Below are positions 1 through 9,871 of a DNA stretch of 64,000 bases, piece after piece. The first letter of the stretch is position 1. Every line of letters begins with the position of its first letter. The notes below the pieces were generated by a model, which saw nothing but the letters and a program-made list of their open reading frames with translations, ran no database searches and was not told where the DNA came from. This stretch comes from a virus, in IMG/VR virus record IMGVR_UViG_3300025849_003059, positions 1-64,000 of that record. One strand, 5' to 3'. The position numbers were made by a program, and so were the translations under genes.

Positions 1-3000
1 TCATATCATCTGTTGCGTGAGAATCTTGGAAATTCTGTAAACCTGGATAACTTGAATAATTAGAATCAATTAATGGGTTTGGAGAGTAATCCGAACCTGC
101 TCCTCTTAAAATTCTTTGTGCAGTTGGGTAACCACTATGCCATGTACCTGTTTCACCTTTAAGAATACCAATCATATTTGCTTGGTCGGTATCATTGATA
201 TCTGCACCTGATGAAGTTACCATCAGTTTAATTGTTTGAGCAACTTTTTCAGTAAATGCATCTGGTACTGCTGATTGAGAACCAGTTGCTGCTCCTTGTA
301 CTACCTTTATTCCATTTACATGAAGTGATTTACCATATAATGTACTATTTGTAGAATCACTAACAAGTGCAGTACTTGTGTAATCTGTACTTGTTACTGA
401 ACCACTAAAGTCATATCCTGCAGTTAAGTTACCACTTGAATCAACAGATATTCCTTGTCTTGAAGAGGTATAAGATTGTACTACTTGAGACCCATAGTTT
501 GGTGAATAACTAACCGATAGTTGTGAAGCATTTCCTGCTCCAAATCCACTTGCATCTCTAATAGTTGAACCACTTTCAGATGATTCAATTATATAAGAAG
601 TAGTATCTCCTCCTAAAGTACCAGTATCTGCTTGTGAGATTGTTAAACTTCTACTATAAGTTGTAACTTCAGAATAGTTATCTGTTATTACTACGTTATA
701 ATCATAATCTCCTGCTGATAAATCAGAAGAAGGTTGTAATTCCCAAGAAGTTCCATTTGCATTTTGTGATACCACACTAAATGAACTTGCGTGTGTACCA
801 GTAAGTGTTACTACATATGGAGTATTTGATTCAGTATCAGAAATACTTGTTATATCTACTAATGAAGTACTACCAGTTGCTTGGTTAGTGTTAAAGAATG
901 AACTATTTTCAGTAAATGTTGCTGATGCTGGATTGTTTGCAAATACACTAACACTTAAAGAACCACTACCAATGTTTCCATATTGGTCTACAAAAGTAAT
1001 ATCTGAAGTAATCGTTTCTCCACTTTGAGTTACTGAACCACTTAAATCTAATCCAAGAGTTATATTACCACTTGTATCGATATTGAATGCTTCGTTTGAT
1101 GAAGTATATTCTTGAACACTTGGTGAACCATAATTTGTATAAGAAACTGATAATTGTGAAGCGTTTCCTTGGTTATAACCAGTTGCATCTCTTAACACAT
1201 CTCCACTTTCTGCCGATTCGATGATATAAGAAGTTGTATCTCCACCTAAAGTACCAGTATCTCCTTGTGCAATAGTAATTGTTCTACTACTGTAAGTTGT
1301 TGTTTCTGAATATGCATCAGTTATAGTTACATCGTATGTATAAGTTCCACCAACTAAATCTTCACTTGCTTGTAATTCCCAAGATGAAGAAGCAACGTTT
1401 TGAGGTACTGCATTTAATTTAGAAGCATCTGTTCCACCAATTGATAATTGGTATGGTGAATCTGATTCTGTATCAGAAATTGAAACTGAAACTAAATTTG
1501 TTCCACTTGTTGCTTGGTTAGAATCAAATACAGATGATTGATTTGTAAATGTTGCAGTTGGTGCTTCATTTCCAACAACATCCAAAGTTAAACTATCAGT
1601 AGTTGTTGTACCAAAAGTATTTGTAAATGTTATTGTAGAATCTACTGTATCTCCACTCTGAGTTACTGAACCACTTAAATTTACTCCTAATGATAAAGTA
1701 CCATTTGTGTTAATTGATATTGCTGAGTTAGATGAGCTCCAAGTACCACTTTGATTTGAACCATAATCTGCTGAAGTAGAACCATAATCTGTTGTTTTTA
1801 TAGTTGTACCACTTAATTCAGATTCTTTGATATACGGTCCTGCTGACCAGTTATCTGTAAGTGTTGCTGGTGTATCATCATCAATATTAATTGTTATCAA
1901 TGCAACATCAGATTCTCCATTATATGGGTCTGTTACTTGTACTCTGTAAATATATTTGTTAATTAAATCAGAGTTTAAATAAACACCAGATGTTCTTGTT
2001 ACAATACCACTTGTACTCATTTGGAATGGTTCTTCATGTGGGTTTGTTAATTGTGATGAACCACTATAAGAACCACTTGTTACCGTACTACCATCCAATT
2101 GTAATTCATGTAATTGAAAGTTTACAAATGTTATTGTGTTACCTTCGTTATCTGCTGCAGATATTGAACCAACAGTTGCACCATTTGAACTATTTTCATT
2201 TATAGATGAAAGAGTTTGGTTGTTAACAGTTGGAGTTAAGTTATCAGTTACATTAATAGTAATTGGTAATCCTACAATAGAATCAGAATCTTGTCCTGCT
2301 TCATAATGTTCATCCGATGCAGATATACTGAATGTATAAGATGTTTGTTGTTCGTAATCCAACGAACCTGTATTTTGTCTAATATCAACATAAGTTGAAT
2401 ATTTTGTTACATCAAAATGATTGTTATCAATTGATGATGAATAAATTGTTATGTTATCTCCATTTGAATCTGTAAAGTAAACTCGTTTTACCAAAGTATC
2501 ATTAGTTGAACTTTCATTTAAGTTTGCAGTTACAGAAGTAATTACGTTACCACTTGTAGAAGTTTCTCTAAATACAGGAGTTGAGTTTGGAGTTACAAAT
2601 ATGTAAATATCTTTTTCAGTTGTAGTACCAAAGGTATCTGTTGCAGTTACTTCAACTTTGTGTCCATGTGAACCACCAGTTTCATCTGTATTGAATGAAG
2701 ATGATTCTGCCAATGCGTTTAATGTCATTACACCATTTGATGCAACTCTTACTAAATCATCTGTATATAGTGATGAAGTTCCAAATGTTATTGCTTGTCC
2801 TTCAGGGTCAGTTCCACTTACTGTTGTAATTGTTGTTCCACTTGTTACATATTCTATAATTGTTTGGTTACCAGTTGAAATACTTGGACCTGTATTTGGA
2901 TAGAATACTGCGTTTAAGAAATCAATAACAGAACCAGTTGTAGATGGATTTACTGAATCAGTAAACAAATCTCCTAATTTATCATTAGAGATAGTTCTGT

Positions 3001-6000
3001 TACCATCGAATTCAATTTGTTCTGAACCAGATACTACACCCGTAGGTAATGATTCGATAATTTGTGCAGATGATGATACAGTTCCTGCAGGTGCGTTTCC
3101 TGCCGCTACATTAGTTATTCTAGTATCAACTGATGATGAGAATGATTCAAAATCAACAGAACCACTTAAAATATCAGTTCCATCGGTTGAGAATGATTCT
3201 GATACAAATCCTAAAGATGTTATTTGTGCAGAACCGGATATAATATCATCTGGTAATAAAAGTTGTTGTGCATTACTTACCTGACCATCGGAATCTACAT
3301 CTGCAGAAACAATAGTAGATACAGTAGTTAAAGAATCACCACTACCACTAACAATTTGTAAAGATGATGTAGTAATTAATATATTACCAACTCTAATAGC
3401 ATCCTTTTCACCACTTACTTGAGATACAAGAGCCCCATCTCTTACGAATCTTACTGAACCAGTTGTTATGTATAATTCACCAAATGGGTTTGAAATTGAA
3501 CCTAAATCATGTATTCCATTACCAGCACTTGTTGCTTCAGGTATAATCGAACCACTTACAATTTGATTTCCTTTAAATGTATTTGAACCCGTTGTTGCAA
3601 ATGAACCAGTCTCGATAGGATTACTACCACTTTGAGCTGCTTCATAAATTGATTGCGATAAAGATGAAGATAAGTTTGTTAATTCACTATCAGTTGCATA
3701 CGTAGCATCTAATGAACCAGTAAATGATTCTAATGAAGTTAATCTTTGTCTACTTGAAGTATAGTGATTTGCGAATGCAGTATCGTTTTCTGCATCAGTT
3801 GAGTTAACTAAATTAACAATTTCTACGAATTGGTCATAATCTGCATTAGCACCACTTAGTATATTATCTATTCTACCCTTTTCAGTTGATATCTGAGTAT
3901 CAAATGATTCACTCAATGATGTGAATGAACCACTAATATCAGAAGCAATTTGTTCTGAACCACTAAGCAATCCACTTGGTAATTGTTCTGAACCACTAAG
4001 TAATCCACTTGGGATATCACTTAATTCATTCCAAGAAGATACTCCACTACCACTTTGTGCTGCATCGTAAATAGATGCAGATAATGATGATGATAAATTA
4101 GTTAATTCAGTATCAGTTGCAAATGTTGTATCTAATGAAGAAGAAAAGTTTTCTAAATTTGTAATTCTTGTATCTGTTGAACTTGTAAAAGTATTTAGAG
4201 CAGATATATCAGTTGGACTTGCACTTACCCCATCAATTGATGTAGCAATTGATGCACTAAATGATGTATAATTTTGTGTTTGTGTGATATCAATTTGCTG
4301 TGAACCACTTACTGTTCCTGCTGGAACTGCTCCTGCAGATATACTATTAATTCTAGTATCTACCGATTGTGAAAAATCAGTTGATATTAAATCAGTATTT
4401 AAAGTAGATTGTTTTACAACACCTTCAGAAGTTAAAACATCTTTTACACCTTCTTCAAAATGAGATGATGTTACGTTTAATCTTAGTTCTCGTGTTGATG
4501 AAATATCACCACCACCATCTAAACCATCACCTGCATTTATTAAAACTGTGGTATGGTCTATATGTTCATCTGCTACATAATTTGTAACATTTCTAAAATC
4601 AATTTGTTGTGAACTACTAACTAAACTTTTTGCATCAAAATTAGATGAAGATGCATAGACATTTTCTATTGTAGTTGCTAATGATGATGAAATATTATTT
4701 AAAGACGATGTTAATGCGAATCCATTTTCAATAGATGCAGTATATTGTTGTTCTGATGAACTTACTATTCCACTTGGAATATTTGTTAAGTTTACATTCC
4801 AATCTGCTCCACTACCACTTGCTACAATTACACCAATTCTTTGGTCAAATGATGAAGATGCTTCAATATAAGAAGCAGAATCTACAAATCCAGCAGTATG
4901 TCTTGAAATAACCCAATAAGAATCATTAATTCTTGTTGCATCATCAGATTGATTTACACTTACTACATTAAATCCAATTTCTCGTGAACCAGTTTCATAT
5001 GATGAAGAAACTGTTGCTGTAATTGTAGTATCTCTATCAAAGTTAGATATGTAAACAACATCATTAAGTTCATAGTGTAATTTTCTATCAGTATTTAATC
5101 TAAACTTAAATGGTACATTACCAGTTAAGAATCCATCAGTATCGGATGCTTGATTTGAACCAGATTTTATATATTTGTTGTTCCAAACTGTATTTGATAA
5201 ATCATAGTACATCCCTACACTACCTTCAATAGTATCTAAACGAGAATCTACTGATTGTGATTCTAAATAATTAGCTCCACTTACTTCACTTAATAAATCT
5301 ATCGCATCAGCAACAGAACCACTAAATGAACCACTAACTACACCAGTTGGTAACGAATCTATAACTTGTTGAGAACCACTAATACTTCCATTAGGTAAAT
5401 GGTCTATAACTTGTTGAGATGATGAAACTAAACCACTTGCATCTGTTATTTGAGTTGAACCACTAATTACTCCACTTGGTAACTGTTCTGAACCACTAAT
5501 TACTCCACTTGGTAGTGAATCTGTAATTTGTTGTGAACCAGAAACAATACCACTTGGTAATTGTTCTGAACCTGAAATGATACCAGTTGGAAGTTGAGAT
5601 ACCAATGAACCACTAAGTACTCCCTCTGTATCTAATTTTGTTTTTACATCAGAATCTGCATAATGAGTTAAATCACTAATTTGAGATTCTGTAATCGTTA
5701 TTTGAGAACTTCCACTAACTACACCAGTTGGTAATAGTTCAGTAACTTGTGCAGATGAACTTACAATACCACTATCGATTGAAGTGAGATATGATGAAGT
5801 TGCTGAACTTAAGGTATCAACTTCACTTTGTATTGATGAAGTAAATGTATTTAAATTAGAAATATCTGTATGTGATAAATCTGAAATCTGTGATTCGCTT
5901 ATTGTAATTTGTGTAGAACCACTAATTACTCCACTTGGTAGTGAATCTGTAATTTGTTGTGAACCACTAACTACACCACTTGGTAAATCTGCAACAACAG

Positions 6001-7495
6001 AACCACTTACGATTCCAATAGAATCAATATATGTTTGTACATCTGAATCTGAGTAGTGTGATAAATCAGAAATCTGTGATTCTGTAATCGTTATTTGAGA
6101 TGAACCCGAAATCAATCCTTGTGGTAATTGTTCTGAACCAGAAATAGTACCTGCAGGAATTTGTGTATGAGCTAAATCAGTAATTTGTGATGATTCTATC
6201 GATATCTGAGATGAACCACTAACTGTACCAGCCGGAACTTCTGTTAAGTATGAAGAGGTTGCTGCTGATATAGCATTCACTTCAGTTTGTATAGAAGAAG
6301 TGAATGTATTTAAATTAGAAATATCTGTGTGTGATAAATCTGAAATCTGAGATTCTGTGATTGTAATTTGTGCAGATGCAGAAACTAACCCGCTTGGTAG
6401 TTGTTCTGAACCAGAAATAGTACCTAATGGGATTTGTGTATGAGCTAAATCAGTAATTTGTGATGAAGAAATGGATATCTGAGATGAACCAGAAACTACA
6501 CCAGTTGGTAATGAATCTATTACTTGCTGAGAACCACTAATCGTTCCTTGTGGAATCTCTGTAATATAAGATGATGTTGCAGAAGTTAACGAATCCACTT
6601 CAGATTGAATAGATGAAGTATAACTTTCTAATGAAGTTATTGATGATTGTAAAGCGTTATCTGCATTATTGAATTGATTTATTAAATCATTTCTTACTTC
6701 AGCAAGTTCTGTTTCGATTGAAGAACTATAATCAGTAAAGGTTGAACCAGATATCAATCCTTGTGGTAGAGATTCTACATAAGAACCACTAACTACCCCA
6801 ATTGAATCTATATAAGTTCTAACATCGGTATTTGTATAATGTGTAAGGTCAGATATTTGAGATTCACTAATAGTGATTTGTGCAGATGATGAAACCAATC
6901 CACTTGGTTTACTTGTTACATCTGAAAAATCAACAGAACCACTCGATGTTAGATAAGATGAAGTTGCTGAACTTAAAGTATCAACTTCACTTTGTATTGA
7001 TGATGAGAAAGTGTTTAGTGATGATATATCTGTTTTTGAACCACTAAGAACACCACTTCCTCCTAAAATTTGAATCGAACCAGATACTATATTACTTGGA
7101 ATGTTACTTATTTGTTCCCAAGAAGTACTACCGGTTGGTATTGTAATAGTGTTTCCACCTAATATTGTTAATTGGTCTCCACTAATAGATAAAGATTGTG
7201 CATCAGAACCAGTTCCATCTAATACTGCGTGAACTGTGATTACATTTGATGATGAGGTAATAGTTACGTTGTTACCACCAACAAATTGAGGTGTATTATC
7301 TATTTGAGAATAAGTAATACCCGTTAGTCCACTACCATCACCAACAAATGATGAAGATATAGCGGAAGCGGTAACTGAACCTAAGATTGAATTTGAACCT
7401 GTAACTGTTAATGAACCACTAACAAGAAACTCCCCATGTATTACGGAGGAGGTTACAATCCCTTCTATCTGTTTACTTTGAATTAATGTTGCCAT
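1..7495 (-). CDS. Giant long tail fibre protein, C-terminus beyond the left edge
   Basis: The frame is open from an ATG at 7495, two bases after the upstream stop, to the window edge: at least 2498 codons. The N-terminus (MATLIQSKQIEGIVTSS) and the following V-S-G-S-L / GDGSGLTGI segment are typical of phage fibre attachment regions. Roughly 7080-3900 encodes dozens of degenerate P-x-G-(I/V)-(I/V)-S-G-S-x-Q-(I/L) units alternating with I-S-E-S-Q-I-S-D-L and S-S-I-Q-S-E-V-D segments, a likely elongated trimeric shaft. From about 2950 to 440 it encodes cadherin/Ig-like repeats (F-T-x-N-x-S-x-F-x-x-N-Q-A-T, S-D-T-E-S), including two ~211-residue tandem units. Inferred role: a host-binding fibre assembled at the baseplate. 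No chaperone or receptor-binding tip is visible because the C-terminus lies outside. It is last in a series starting at gp13 and is probably co-transcribed with it. The fibre assignment is firm; the receptor is unknown. Confidence 0.85.
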   Translation of the reverse strand, partial: MATLIQSKQIEGIVTSSVIHGEFLVSGSLTVTGSNSILGSVTASAISSSFVGDGSGLTGITYSQIDNTPQFVGGNNVTITSSSNVITVHAVLDGTGSDAQSLSISGDQLTILGGNTITIPTGSTSWEQISNIPSNIVSGSIQILGGSGVLSGSKTDISSLNTFSSSIQSEVDTLSSATSSYLTSSGSVDFSDVTSKPSGLVSSSAQITISESQISDLTHYTNTDVRTYIDSIGVVSGSYVESLPQGLISGSTFTDYSSSIETELAEVRNDLINQFNNADNALQSSITSLESYTSSIQSEVDSLTSATSSYITEIPQGTISGSQQVIDSLPTGVVSGSSQISISSSQITDLAHTQIPLGTISGSEQLPSGLVSASAQITITESQISDLSHTDISNLNTFTSSIQTEVNAISAATSSYLTEVPAGTVSGSSQISIESSQITDLAHTQIPAGTISGSEQLPQGLISGSSQITITESQISDLSHYSDSDVQTYIDSIGIVSGSVVADLPSGVVSGSQQITDSLPSGVISGSTQITISESQISDLSHTDISNLNTFTSSIQSEVDTLSSATSSYLTSIDSGIVSSSAQVTELLPTGVVSGSSQITITESQISDLTHYADSDVKTKLDTEGVLSGSLVSQLPTGIISGSEQLPSGIVSGSQQITDSLPSGVISGSEQLPSGVISGSTQITDASGLVSSSQQVIDHLPNGSISGSQQVIDSLPTGVVSGSFSGSVADAIDLLSEVSGANYLESQSVDSRLDTIEGSVGMYYDLSNTVWNNKYIKSGSNQASDTDGFLTGNVPFKFRLNTDRKLHYELNDVVYISNFDRDTTITATVSSSYETGSREIGFNVVSVNQSDDATRINDSYWVISRHTAGFVDSASYIEASSSFDQRIGVIVASGSGADWNVNLTNIPSGIVSSSEQQYTASIENGFALTSSLNNISSSLATTIENVYASSSNFDAKSLVSSSQQIDFRNVTNYVADEHIDHTTVLINAGDGLDGGGDISSTRELRLNVTSSHFEEGVKDVLTSEGVVKQSTLNTDLISTDFSQSVDTRINSISAGAVPAGTVSGSQQIDITQTQNYTSFSASIATSIDGVSASPTDISALNTFTSSTDTRITNLENFSSSLDTTFATDTELTNLSSSLSASIYDAAQSGSGVSSWNELSDIPSGLLSGSEQLPSGLLSGSEQIASDISGSFTSLSESFDTQISTEKGRIDNILSGANADYDQFVEIVNLVNSTDAENDTAFANHYTSSRQRLTSLESFTGSLDATYATDSELTNLSSSLSQSIYEAAQSGSNPIETGSFATTGSNTFKGNQIVSGSIIPEATSAGNGIHDLGSISNPFGELYITTGSVRFVRDGALVSQVSGEKDAIRVGNILITTSSLQIVSGSGDSLTTVSTIVSADVDSDGQVSNAQQLLLPDDIISGSAQITSLGFVSESFSTDGTDILSGSVDFESFSSSVDTRITNVAAGNAPAGTVSSSAQIIESLPTGVVSGSEQIEFDGNRTISNDKLGDLFTDSVNPSTTGSVIDFLNAVFYPNTGPSISTGNQTIIEYVTSGTTITTVSGTDPEGQAITFGTSSLYTDDLVRVASNGVMTLNALAESSSFNTDETGGSHGHKVEVTATDTFGTTTEKDIYIFVTPNSTPVFRETSTSGNVITSVTANLNESSTNDTLVKRVYFTDSNGDNITIYSSSIDNNHFDVTKYSTYVDIRQNTGSLDYEQQTSYTFSISASDEHYEAGQDSDSIVGLPITINVTDNLTPTVNNQTLSSINENSSNGATVGSISAADNEGNTITFVNFQLHELQLDGSTVTSGSYSGSSQLTNPHEEPFQMSTSGIVTRTSGVYLNSDLINKYIYRVQVTDPYNGESDVALITINIDDDTPATLTDNWSAGPYIKESELSGTTIKTTDYGSTSADYGSNQSGTWSSSNSAISINTNGTLSLGVNLSGSVTQSGDTVDSTITFTNTFGTTTTDSLTLDVVGNEAPTATFTNQSSVFDSNQATSGTNLVSVSISDTESDSPYQLSIGGTDASKLNAVPQNVASSSWELQASEDLVGGTYTYDVTITDAYSETTTYSSRTITIAQGDTGTLGGDTTSYIIESAESGDVLRDATGYNQGNASQLSVSYTNYGSPSVQEYTSSNEAFNIDTSGNITLGLDLSGSVTQSGETITSDITFVDQYGNIGSGSLSVSVFANNPASATFTENSSFFNTNQATGSTSLVDITSISDTESNTPYVVTLTGTHASSFSVVSQNANGTSWELQPSSDLSAGDYDYNVVITDNYSEVTTYSRSLTISQADTGTLGGDTTSYIIESSESGSTIRDASGFGAGNASQLSVSYSPNYGSQVVQSYTSSRQGISVDSSGNLTAGYDFSGSVTSTDYTSTALVSDSTNSTLYGKSLHVNGIKVVQGAATGSQSAVPDAFTEKVAQTIKLMVTSSGADINDTDQANMIGILKGETGTWHSGYPTAQRILRGAGSDYSPNPLIDSNYSSYPGLQNFQDSHATDDM
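437..1670 (-). repeat. Tandem ~633-bp coding repeats in the fibre gene
   Basis: Two adjacent units, about 440-1035 and 1070-1670, encode the same order of motifs: TLGGDTTSYIIES near the centre, an A-S-Q-L-S-V-S-Y stretch, then S-G-S-V-T. The same landmark (GTACCAGTAT) lies at 618 and 1251, an offset of 633 bases or 211 codons. A more degenerate third copy follows at about 1700-1900. These are cadherin/Ig-like modules expanded in frame. Confidence 0.7.
3900..7080 (-). repeat. Array of short P-x-G-I-I-S-G-S-x-Q fibre-shaft repeats
   Basis: The coding strand repeatedly reads Leu-Pro-(Ser/Thr)-Gly-(Val/Ile)-(Val/Ile)-Ser-Gly-Ser-(Glu/Gln/Ser)-Gln, often followed by I-T-(I/D)-S-E-S-Q-I-S-D-L. Spacing is irregular, so this is a shaft-type array rather than a strict tandem repeat. 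The densest part is about 5330-6560. The same unit occurs in the other giant fibre gene near 59055-59165. Confidence 0.7.
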
Positions 7496-7497
7496 TC

Positions 7498-7863
7498 TTA
7501 TCTACTCACTATTTTTCCTTTCACTTCGAAGTCATCAGTATCATATAAGGATTGGTCTAATCCAACTGCTTCGGTGAAATTTATTATAATATCACTACCA
7601 TTATCTGTAACTGTATAGACATCTCCTTCAAGTTTTAATCCTTGTAGGTATAAATCTATATAGTCTGATAAATCATCAACTGCTATATCTTGAAATACAA
7701 ACTTTTTGTTTGTAAGAGTTACAGTTAATAATCCACCACTCAAAGTAACCGAATTTGGTATATGAGAAGTAACGAACGTATCTGTTATTACTTCAAGTAC
7801 CAAATCTTTTATTCTTTTCTTATCATTAAATGGAGTTATGATATTTGGTTTATTCTTGCTCAT
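7498..7863 (-). CDS. Small virion-associated protein, C-terminal module shared with neighbours
   Basis: A 121-residue protein of unknown function. It starts with ATG overlapping the end of the upstream gene by four bases (ATGA) and stops two bases before the giant fibre start. The N-terminal half (about 1-60) has no recognised family. The C-terminal ~55 residues (I-D-L-Y-L-Q-G-L-K-L ... I-I-I-N-F ... D-D-F-E-V-K-G-K-I) follow the pattern ending the next two upstream genes, including the gp15-like protein. This pattern resembles a small beta-rich module common in phage tail proteins (aromatic/aliphatic-I-N-G-x-x-L ... Y-x-V ... I-x-F ... G-D-x-I). Position between tail-completion and fibre genes suggests a tail or fibre-connector role; this is inference. 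Confidence 0.6.
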   Translation of the reverse strand: MSKNKPNIITPFNDKKRIKDLVLEVITDTFVTSHIPNSVTLSGGLLTVTLTNKKFVFQDIAVDDLSDYIDLYLQGLKLEGDVYTVTDNGSDIIINFTEAVGLDQSLYDTDDFEVKGKIVSR

Positions 7864-8186
7864 GTTGATACCACATCTCCTTCTAATTTTATGTTATCAG
7901 TAGAGGTTAGAGTATAAGGAAAATTAGATTTTTTGAATTTAACTAATAAATCTTTACCATCTTGTTCAAAAATGTAATCCTTTTCTAAAATATACTGACC
8001 ATTTATAAATATATCGAAACGTGCGTGTTCCTTACGAAACTCACGAATTTTTAAATCTAAATCTCTCATCTTTGCATTTGGAATACTCCATATCCAATAT
8101 AGAGGGTGTTCAATACTAACTTCACTTAACTGATATTCGTTAGGTGCGTGTACTTGTAATAATATTTTTTGTAAATCCTTTATCAT
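7860..8186 (-). CDS. Small virion-associated protein with tail-type C-terminal module
   Basis: A 108-residue protein of unknown function in the gp13-14-15 operon, overlapping both neighbours by four bases, which suggests translational coupling. Residues about 1-50 are helical and rich in charged residues. Residues about 53-108 (F-D-I-F-I-N-G-Q-Y-I-L-x-K-D-Y-I-F ... L-L-V-K-F ... D-N-I-K-L-E-G-D-V-V) match the module ending the gp15-like protein upstream and the 121-residue protein downstream. It is probably a structural tail or fibre-base component, inferred from context and module only. Confidence 0.6.
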   Translation of the reverse strand: MIKDLQKILLQVHAPNEYQLSEVSIEHPLYWIWSIPNAKMRDLDLKIREFRKEHARFDIFINGQYILEKDYIFEQDGKDLLVKFKKSNFPYTLTSTDNIKLEGDVVST

Positions 8187-9307
8187 AATTCAATAAATTT
8201 ACCAGTTATACCAATTTCATCACCACTATCTATCTCATAACCTAAATCTGTTGCGGTTATTACAGAACCAGTACTAAAATTAAAGGCTATTTCGTTATCA
8301 ACATACGAACTAGTGTAAGAATACTTTGTAGGTGGTATATAAACACCATTTATGTACACTCTAAACCTATCATCTTCATTAAATGAACCAACCAATTGAG
8401 GTGGTAGTTTTGGAAGTTCTACGTTTGTTAATTTTACTGAATCTGCATCTACAAAAGTTCCTTCTTGTGAACCACGAACTGACATAAAATCAATTATATC
8501 GGAATATTCGTTATACATTTTTTGTTTTGTATCAGAATTTGTTCCAGCACCATCTCCACCAGTTAAATCCCATTCTAATCCCCAAACTACCTTTTTTGGT
8601 GAAAGAGATTTAGTGTGAGTTGGTTCATTATCAAACTTTTCTGGTAGTAGATATGCATTTACTACCATTGTAAATGTAGTTCTTACTATTCTTTGAGTTC
8701 CTTCACCAACTTCTGTTGTGTTATCAAAAGAATCTATCTTAACTCTAAATTTAAATCCACTTTTATCTCCCCAATACTCATCTGTTGCGTATTGGAACGC
8801 TTCTACAATCTTATTCATATGTTCTGTAAAATCAGTCCATATAATAACTTCGTAAGAAATAGAAACATAATCAGGCATTACAACATCATACTGTTGAACT
8901 GGTCTTGTTGTTCCAGTCATTGCAGAAAATCTATCGTATTTGTGTTTTTTTGAGAATTTAGTAACAGTTGGATACGAAATATGACGATTCATCGTATTTG
9001 GCATGGTATCATCTCGTGAAATTGAATTTCTTTTAAACATAATCAATGGAATTTGTAACATTCCATTTTTACCTCTAAGATATCCTTGTTTTTGAACTGA
9101 AGCCCATCGTTCTGGATTACCATACATTACCGGTACTTTGATTTTTTCATTAAATGCTTCAACAGATGGCACAACAGTATCTATCATGTGTTCAGCAACT
9201 GCTAAATCAACATCATAGAGTCTAACACCTTTACCGAGTTCGTTTCCTTCTCGTTTTATTTGTGTTCCTCTGTTAAAATTAACATTTTTTAGTGGGTCTA
9301 CTGCCAT
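8183..9307 (-). CDS. gp15: Tail completion / sheath terminator protein, T4 gp15-like
   Basis: In T4, gp15 caps the tail tube and sheath and joins tail to neck. The 374-residue protein has the T4 gp15 hallmarks in order: I-K-V-P-V-M-Y-G-N-P-E-R-W (about 57-69, compare IRVPITYASKEHF), P-D-Y-V-S-I-S-Y-E-V-I-I-W-T-D-F-x-E-H-M-N-K-I-V-E near the middle, then V-N-A-Y-L-L-P-E (compare VNGWMYPP). It is about 100 residues longer than T4 gp15. The extra C-terminus holds a V-Y-I-N-G-V-Y-I-P-P-T-K-Y module shared with the next two small genes. It follows the gp14-like gene with a one-base stop/start overlap, matching T4 gene order 13-14-15. The assignment rests on motif similarity judged by eye. Confidence 0.72.
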   Translation of the reverse strand: MAVDPLKNVNFNRGTQIKREGNELGKGVRLYDVDLAVAEHMIDTVVPSVEAFNEKIKVPVMYGNPERWASVQKQGYLRGKNGMLQIPLIMFKRNSISRDDTMPNTMNRHISYPTVTKFSKKHKYDRFSAMTGTTRPVQQYDVVMPDYVSISYEVIIWTDFTEHMNKIVEAFQYATDEYWGDKSGFKFRVKIDSFDNTTEVGEGTQRIVRTTFTMVVNAYLLPEKFDNEPTHTKSLSPKKVVWGLEWDLTGGDGAGTNSDTKQKMYNEYSDIIDFMSVRGSQEGTFVDADSVKLTNVELPKLPPQLVGSFNEDDRFRVYINGVYIPPTKYSYTSSYVDNEIAFNFSTGSVITATDLGYEIDSGDEIGITGKFIEL

Positions 9308-9867
9308 TATACTGTCCTATCATCTATTTGTATTTGTGATTTTCTTACCATATGAGCTGATGCAATCAATGTGTTGTTAGTACTCTCAAATTCATTAGTT
9401 GTTTTGTCAAATATTTCTGGTGAACCACCAATCCATTGAGGTTCTTTTACATTATCTATTTCATAATAGATAGTATCATATAAAACAATATCACCGACTT
9501 CAGGATAACCAACTGTAAGGTTCTGAATTGCTTCAGTTGGTACAAGAGTACCATTTACATCTCTAACCTTTGGTACTGCGTAAGATTCTTCTCTTAATCT
9601 TTGTCTATTGAATCTAAATTCAACTATACCTTGTCTATCTGCACCAAATCCTTCATAAACTATATTAATTGGCTCTCTGTCTACAATTGCCATTATAGTA
9701 GAAGGTTCTTTCCATACCTTTCCTAAAGATTCACCATAGAGATTAGTTTTTGTTTCACCAACAGATACCTTAAATAAGGTTACTGCTTGTTCTACAACAT
9801 AATCCACTACTTCTTCAGAAATAGTTTTAATGAAATCCAAATCTTTTGCATTGAAAAACTTTGGCAT
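9307..9867 (-). CDS. gp14: Neck / head-closure protein, T4 gp14-like
   Basis: A 186-residue protein between gp13-like and gp15-like genes. The N-terminus (F-N-A-K-D-L-D-F-I ... V-V-D-Y-V-V-E-Q-A-V-T-L-F-K-V) and C-terminus (G-D-I-V-L-Y-D-T-I-Y-Y-E-I-D-N-V-K-E-P-Q-W-I-G-G ... S-A-H-M-V-R-K-S-Q-I) follow the pattern of gp14 neck proteins of T4-like phages. gp14 sits with gp13 at the head-tail junction after DNA packaging. It is shorter than T4 gp14 (256 residues). It begins five bases after the gp13-like stop and shares one base with the next start. gp13 and gp14 could be exchanged in this call; the neck role is more certain than the number. Confidence 0.65.
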   Translation of the reverse strand: MPKFFNAKDLDFIKTISEEVVDYVVEQAVTLFKVSVGETKTNLYGESLGKVWKEPSTIMAIVDREPINIVYEGFGADRQGIVEFRFNRQRLREESYAVPKVRDVNGTLVPTEAIQNLTVGYPEVGDIVLYDTIYYEIDNVKEPQWIGGSPEIFDKTTNEFESTNNTLIASAHMVRKSQIQIDDRTV

Positions 9868-9871
9868 AATT

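Noticed and set aside
2658-2903. Plus-strand ORFs in the left 7.5 kb (also near 1990 and 5784)
   Set aside because: All lie antisense to the single minus-strand fibre frame that is open from 7495 to the window edge.
3900-7100. Repetitive DNA that might look like a CRISPR array
   Set aside because: Spacing is irregular and in frame, and the repeats encode a fibre shaft motif on the minus strand within one open frame.
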